Shown in pieces: positions 49,564 to 52,356 of a DNA stretch of 52,356 nucleotides. Origin of the DNA: Chloroflexota bacterium (GTDB taxonomy: Bacteria; Chloroflexota; UBA6077; FW602-bin22; JACPRP01); NCBI GenBank assembly GCA_016189905.1, contig JACPRP010000104.1, positions 1 to 52,356 on the forward strand, given 5' to 3'. The position numbers and the translations under genes are program-made. The stretch's first letter is position 1. The number at the start of each line of letters is the position of its first letter. Below the pieces are notes generated by a model that saw only the letters and a program-made list of their open reading frames with translations, ran no database searches and had not been told where the DNA came from.

Positions 49564-52167
49564 ATGGTAATCTTGCAGCTCACGTTTGTGCTTGTGTCGT
49601 TAGTGTTGCTGCTGATCGTGCCGGGTTACCTGGTCAGTAACGCGATCGGATTCAGTGAGAAAGGTGCCGGCAAGGATTTGCTGGTCAACTTCCTGGTATC
49701 GGTTTTCATCAGCGTACTCCTGTCATCATGGTTGGGCCTGACGCTTGCGGAGCTAGGGCTGCTCTCCTTGCCCATCCATCTTGCTGTCATCATAGCCGTA
49801 TGTCTGGTTATAGCATATCTCGTGGCAACGAAGGGGAGACTGTCACTTCGGCTTCCCACGCTTACCAGATGGGACCTCGCCCCGATCGGCGTGATCGTCC
49901 TCGCGATACTGCTTTTCTGGCCACCTAGCCAGCCGATTTTTGGTACTGGTGATGCTGGCGTTCACTTCGACGCCGGCGTCAACCTCGGCAGGACAGGTAG
50001 CTTTGCGTTTAGGGACTCATCTTTGACCTTGGCTTTGGAAAACCCTGACCTGGGACGGCTTCCTCTGGGGCTGATGACCGTGGATATCGCACCAGGTCTG
50101 TTTGTGCCTCAATTCGGCGGCCTGTTCGAGGTCTGGATAGCGCTATTCTTCCAGATATTCGGCTGGTGGACACCTGCGGATGCGCTGCCATTCCTGGCCT
50201 CCATAGGAAAACTGCGCCATCCGCTCACGGTGCCCGCCGTGTTCTACATCGCTCCGCTGTTCGGCGTCCTGAGCGTCGTCGCGATGTACGGCTGCGGCAA
50301 GACCATTTTTTCGCGAAGGGTGGGATTTGCCGCGGCGCTGTTCCTTGCCGTGTCGCTGCCGCAGGTCTGGTACTCTCGCGTGACGATGTCCGAAGTGTTC
50401 ACACAGTTCCTCGTGCTCGGCGGGCTGACTGCGTACGCCCTTTCTTTAGTCAGCCACAGGCGACTGTTCTATTTCGTCGCCGGCAGCGCATTCGGCCTCA
50501 CCTTCCTGGCTCGCATCGACGCGGTCTTCATTTATGTTCCCTTCGGACTCTGGCTGCTCTGGCTGATCGCTTTTCGGCGCTGGCGCGCCGACCACGCCTT
50601 CCTGTTCGCGCCTCTGGCCGTCCTCGCGCTGCAGGCCGCCGTTCAGTACAGGTTGTTCGGGGCCGATTACGTGCGGGTCACCACCGGCGGTTTGCTCGAA
50701 GCTTATGGCAGCGCCATCATCCCCCTTGCGGTGCTGGCGGCGGTGGTGCTGTTGGCTATCGCGTTCCTGCACAGTAATCGAGAGATCGGCCGACGTGTTG
50801 CGGACTCTGTCACGGAGATGGCGACACGCGCCCCGTTTCCGCTCGCCGCGACCGTCCTCGTCGCCGCGTTGTACGCCTATTTCGTGCGCCCTTTCCAGTC
50901 GCCACCGGTCGTCTTATATCACGAGCTTCTCCAGCAGGATGTCGTGTACGACAACGGCGCAAACCTGGTCAAGCTGGGATGGTATCTCTCGCCCCTGGGC
51001 ATCGCGTTAGGGGTCGCTGGCATGGCTTGGGCGCTGGCGCGACGTCTCGATGCCCAAACCTGGCTCCTTTTCTCGGTTGCCGCCGTGTATGGGCTGATCT
51101 TTCTTTATAACGGCTACGTCACACCCCACCACGTCTTCTGGGTGCGCAGGTACCTCGTCGTGCTCATCCCATCGCTGCTCCTTTTCGCCTCGGCGCTTCT
51201 GCTCGAGTTCGGCAGAGATAGGTGGGCAGGCCGGGCCTTTACGACCGCGAGATTGACAGGATGTGCAGCGCTGCTTATCGCTCTCGCCATGGTAACGCCG
51301 ATAGCGATAGCGGCTCCACAGTATCAGGAGGCCACGCAGCAGATGCGGACCTTCGCCACGATGATGCCGGAAGGCGGGGTGGCGGTTTTCGAGGGATCGG
51401 AGGCGGCCAAATGGCTGACGGTGCCCCTCGCCCTGCTGCACGGTCGAACCCCAGTCATTCTGCAGAGCGATCGCCCGGACAGCGAAAAGCTGAAGGAGAC
51501 CCTGAGCAAGCTGTGGAACCAGGGAAAAGAAACCTATTACGTGACTCAGATCGGCACCAGGACCATCGACGACCGCGACATAGAGTTCCGACCAGTGGGC
51601 CGAGCAGCCTTCGATTTCCTCCAGTTAGAAATGGCCTTCGGTCGGCTGCCGGAAAAGAACCAGCGGGTGACGTTTGGCGTCGACGTGTACAGGATGGTAC
51701 CACGCGTCGAGCGCCGGATGTCCGTCTATCCTTTTCAGTTGCAAATCGGCGATCGAGATTACGGATATATCGGGGCCGGATTCTACACGCCTGATGGCAC
51801 GTCGCCGGCGACGTATCGCCACACGAACGGCGCGGCCGAGCTAGAACTGCCCTGGAACCCGTCCGGCAAAGAGGTCGTGCTATCGATGCTGGTCGCAGGC
51901 CCAAGGCCCTCGGATGTCCCTGAAGCGACCACGACGGTGTACGTGGGAGGGGTCAATGTGGGTGAGTTCACACTGCCGAAGACCTACAGCGGATCAGACC
52001 CATTCGTCGAGCGAGAGCTGAGATTCCCAGCCGCCGCCATCGACCAGCCGGCTGGCAAGGTCACAGTGCGTCTGGTCAGCACCCCCTGGATTCCCGCGAA
52101 ATACGGCCTGGGGGACTTGAGAACGCTTGGAATCACGCTCAAGCACATTGCGCTGCGTGATGGCTAA
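49564..52167 (+). CDS. Large GT-C-like membrane protein with extracytoplasmic beta domain
   Basis: An 867-residue protein with about 13 membrane segments to residue about 590. The first large loop holds FGTGDAGVHFDAGVNLGRTGSFAF, whose Asp and His residues sit where GT-C enzymes keep their metal and donor-binding Asp. Later helices include FLARIDAVFIYVPFGLWLLW. The remaining 275 residues are extracytoplasmic: a Rossmann-like stretch (GGVAVFEGSEAAKWLTVPLALLHGRTPVIL), then a beta-rich domain (AELELPWNPSGKEVVLSMLVAG, VYVGGVNVGEFTLPKTYSG) like carbohydrate-binding sandwiches. The overall plan matches the PA14-tailed transferase at 1189, with a different tail. ATG at 49564; ribosome site weak. The acceptor is unknown. 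Confidence 0.75.
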   Translation: MVILQLTFVLVSLVLLLIVPGYLVSNAIGFSEKGAGKDLLVNFLVSVFISVLLSSWLGLTLAELGLLSLPIHLAVIIAVCLVIAYLVATKGRLSLRLPTLTRWDLAPIGVIVLAILLFWPPSQPIFGTGDAGVHFDAGVNLGRTGSFAFRDSSLTLALENPDLGRLPLGLMTVDIAPGLFVPQFGGLFEVWIALFFQIFGWWTPADALPFLASIGKLRHPLTVPAVFYIAPLFGVLSVVAMYGCGKTIFSRRVGFAAALFLAVSLPQVWYSRVTMSEVFTQFLVLGGLTAYALSLVSHRRLFYFVAGSAFGLTFLARIDAVFIYVPFGLWLLWLIAFRRWRADHAFLFAPLAVLALQAAVQYRLFGADYVRVTTGGLLEAYGSAIIPLAVLAAVVLLAIAFLHSNREIGRRVADSVTEMATRAPFPLAATVLVAALYAYFVRPFQSPPVVLYHELLQQDVVYDNGANLVKLGWYLSPLGIALGVAGMAWALARRLDAQTWLLFSVAAVYGLIFLYNGYVTPHHVFWVRRYLVVLIPSLLLFASALLLEFGRDRWAGRAFTTARLTGCAALLIALAMVTPIAIAAPQYQEATQQMRTFATMMPEGGVAVFEGSEAAKWLTVPLALLHGRTPVILQSDRPDSEKLKETLSKLWNQGKETYYVTQIGTRTIDDRDIEFRPVGRAAFDFLQLEMAFGRLPEKNQRVTFGVDVYRMVPRVERRMSVYPFQLQIGDRDYGYIGAGFYTPDGTSPATYRHTNGAAELELPWNPSGKEVVLSMLVAGPRPSDVPEATTTVYVGGVNVGEFTLPKTYSGSDPFVERELRFPAAAIDQPAGKVTVRLVSTPWIPAKYGLGDLRTLGITLKHIALRDG

Positions 52168-52260
52168 GGGTAGGCTCAAATACCGTTTCCCGTCGATCTT
52201 CACGCAGAAGTGGGCGAGACCGACGCGGTTTTGATGCACTTTAAAAATTTAATCCGACTT

Positions 52261-52277
52261 TTGGCACAGAGCTTGCT
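52261..52277 (+). promoter_or_regulatory. Perfect sigma-54 (-24/-12) promoter
   Basis: TTGGCACAGAGCTTGCT matches YTGGCAC-N5-TTGCW at every defined position; GG (52263-52264) and GC (52275-52276) have 12-base spacing. An AT tract TTTAAAAATTTAAT lies just upstream (52240-52253), as is common at such promoters. The expected start is about 52288, 25 bases before the ATG at 52313. Confidence 0.85.
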
Positions 52278-52312
52278 GATCCGCTAGGCAGTATTTCAAG
52301 GAGGTGCTGCCT

Positions 52313-52356
52313 ATGTGTCGCAAGCTAGTATTCCAGCTTGATGACGCGGCAAGAAC
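52313..52356 (+). CDS. Start of a gene cut by the window edge
   Basis: Only 14 codons are visible: MCRKLVFQLDDAAR. An excellent AAGGAGG (52298-52304) stands eight bases before the ATG, and a perfect sigma-54 promoter lies upstream, so this is a real start. There is too little to assign a family. Confidence 0.7.
   Translation, partial: MCRKLVFQLDDAAR

Overview
The window is 52 kb of a bacterial chromosome, probably from an uncultured organism, with tightly packed genes and moderately high GC. The phylum is uncertain. Several traits recall Chloroflexota and similar environmental lineages: PA14-tailed GT-C glycosyltransferases, the CxxC-x17-CxxC zinc-ribbon protein, a fused transporter/spermidine-synthase-like protein, and short 'CTCCGTGTCTCCGTG' repeats. 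However, six sigma-54-type (-24/-12) promoter sequences lie correctly placed upstream of genes, so the host should carry rpoN, which as far as I recall is uncommon in Chloroflexota. No tRNA, rRNA, CRISPR array or phage genes were seen. One truncated transposase is present.

Layout. 0.1-6 kb: stress and repair genes (small dimeric-barrel-like protein, PfpI/DJ-1 protein, GT39-like glycosyltransferase with two PA14 domains, mutM) and a rubrerythrin-Fur/PerR-small ORF operon. 6.2-19 kb: one long anaerobic cobalamin operon on the minus strand, with a consensus promoter and a cobalamin riboswitch, then cbiC-cbiM-cbiN-cbiQ-[cbiO::cbiD-N::cbiX]-cbiD-cbiET-cbiL-cbiF-cbiG-cbiH-[cbiA::cysG-N]. Most junctions overlap. 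Two fusion proteins are unusual: an ATPase-CbiD-like-chelatase triple fusion, and a CbiA-precorrin-2 dehydrogenase fusion whose linker is a translated intergenic repeat. 19-24.5 kb: a permease, a LysR regulator, a YciF-like ferritin protein, and a siroheme/sulfite module (cobA, tusA-like, a single-subunit sulfite-reductase-like protein) behind a possible Rrf2-type operator. 24.5-30.5 kb: transposase remnant, zinc-ribbon protein, duplicated transporter/spermidine-synthase fusion, and a tusA-dsrE-cysteine desulfurase sulfur-relay cluster whose desulfurase lacks the PLP lysine.

30.5-34.5 kb: repeat-rich spacer, cupin, a methyltransferase interrupted by an in-frame TAG, a UbiD decarboxylase and a GIY-YIG protein. 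34.6-41.8 kb: a minus-strand set that appears to make PAPS (cysD, cysNC) and use it (sulfotransferase with an 11-residue repeat coiled coil, a beta-propeller-like protein with a coiled-coil tail, and a DxD glycosyltransferase), suggesting sulfated surface glycans. 42-44.8 kb: a convergent lipoprotein / 49-aa membrane protein pair, each with its own sigma-54 site, then aconitase. 44.9-52.2 kb: a plus-strand glycan locus with two polytopic GT-C-like proteins, a GT2::GT4 double glycosyltransferase and a heptosyltransferase-like protein. The window ends in a new gene start behind a perfect sigma-54 promoter.

How the genes connect: CobA and the CysG-N domain make precorrin-2 and sirohydrochlorin, CbiX inserts the metal, and the product can feed B12 synthesis or the siroheme of the sulfite-reductase-like protein. 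TusA, DsrE and desulfurase-like proteins form a sulfur-transfer context, and CysDNC supplies activated sulfate to the sulfotransferase. All functional calls rest on reading motifs and remembered family features; no search was run.
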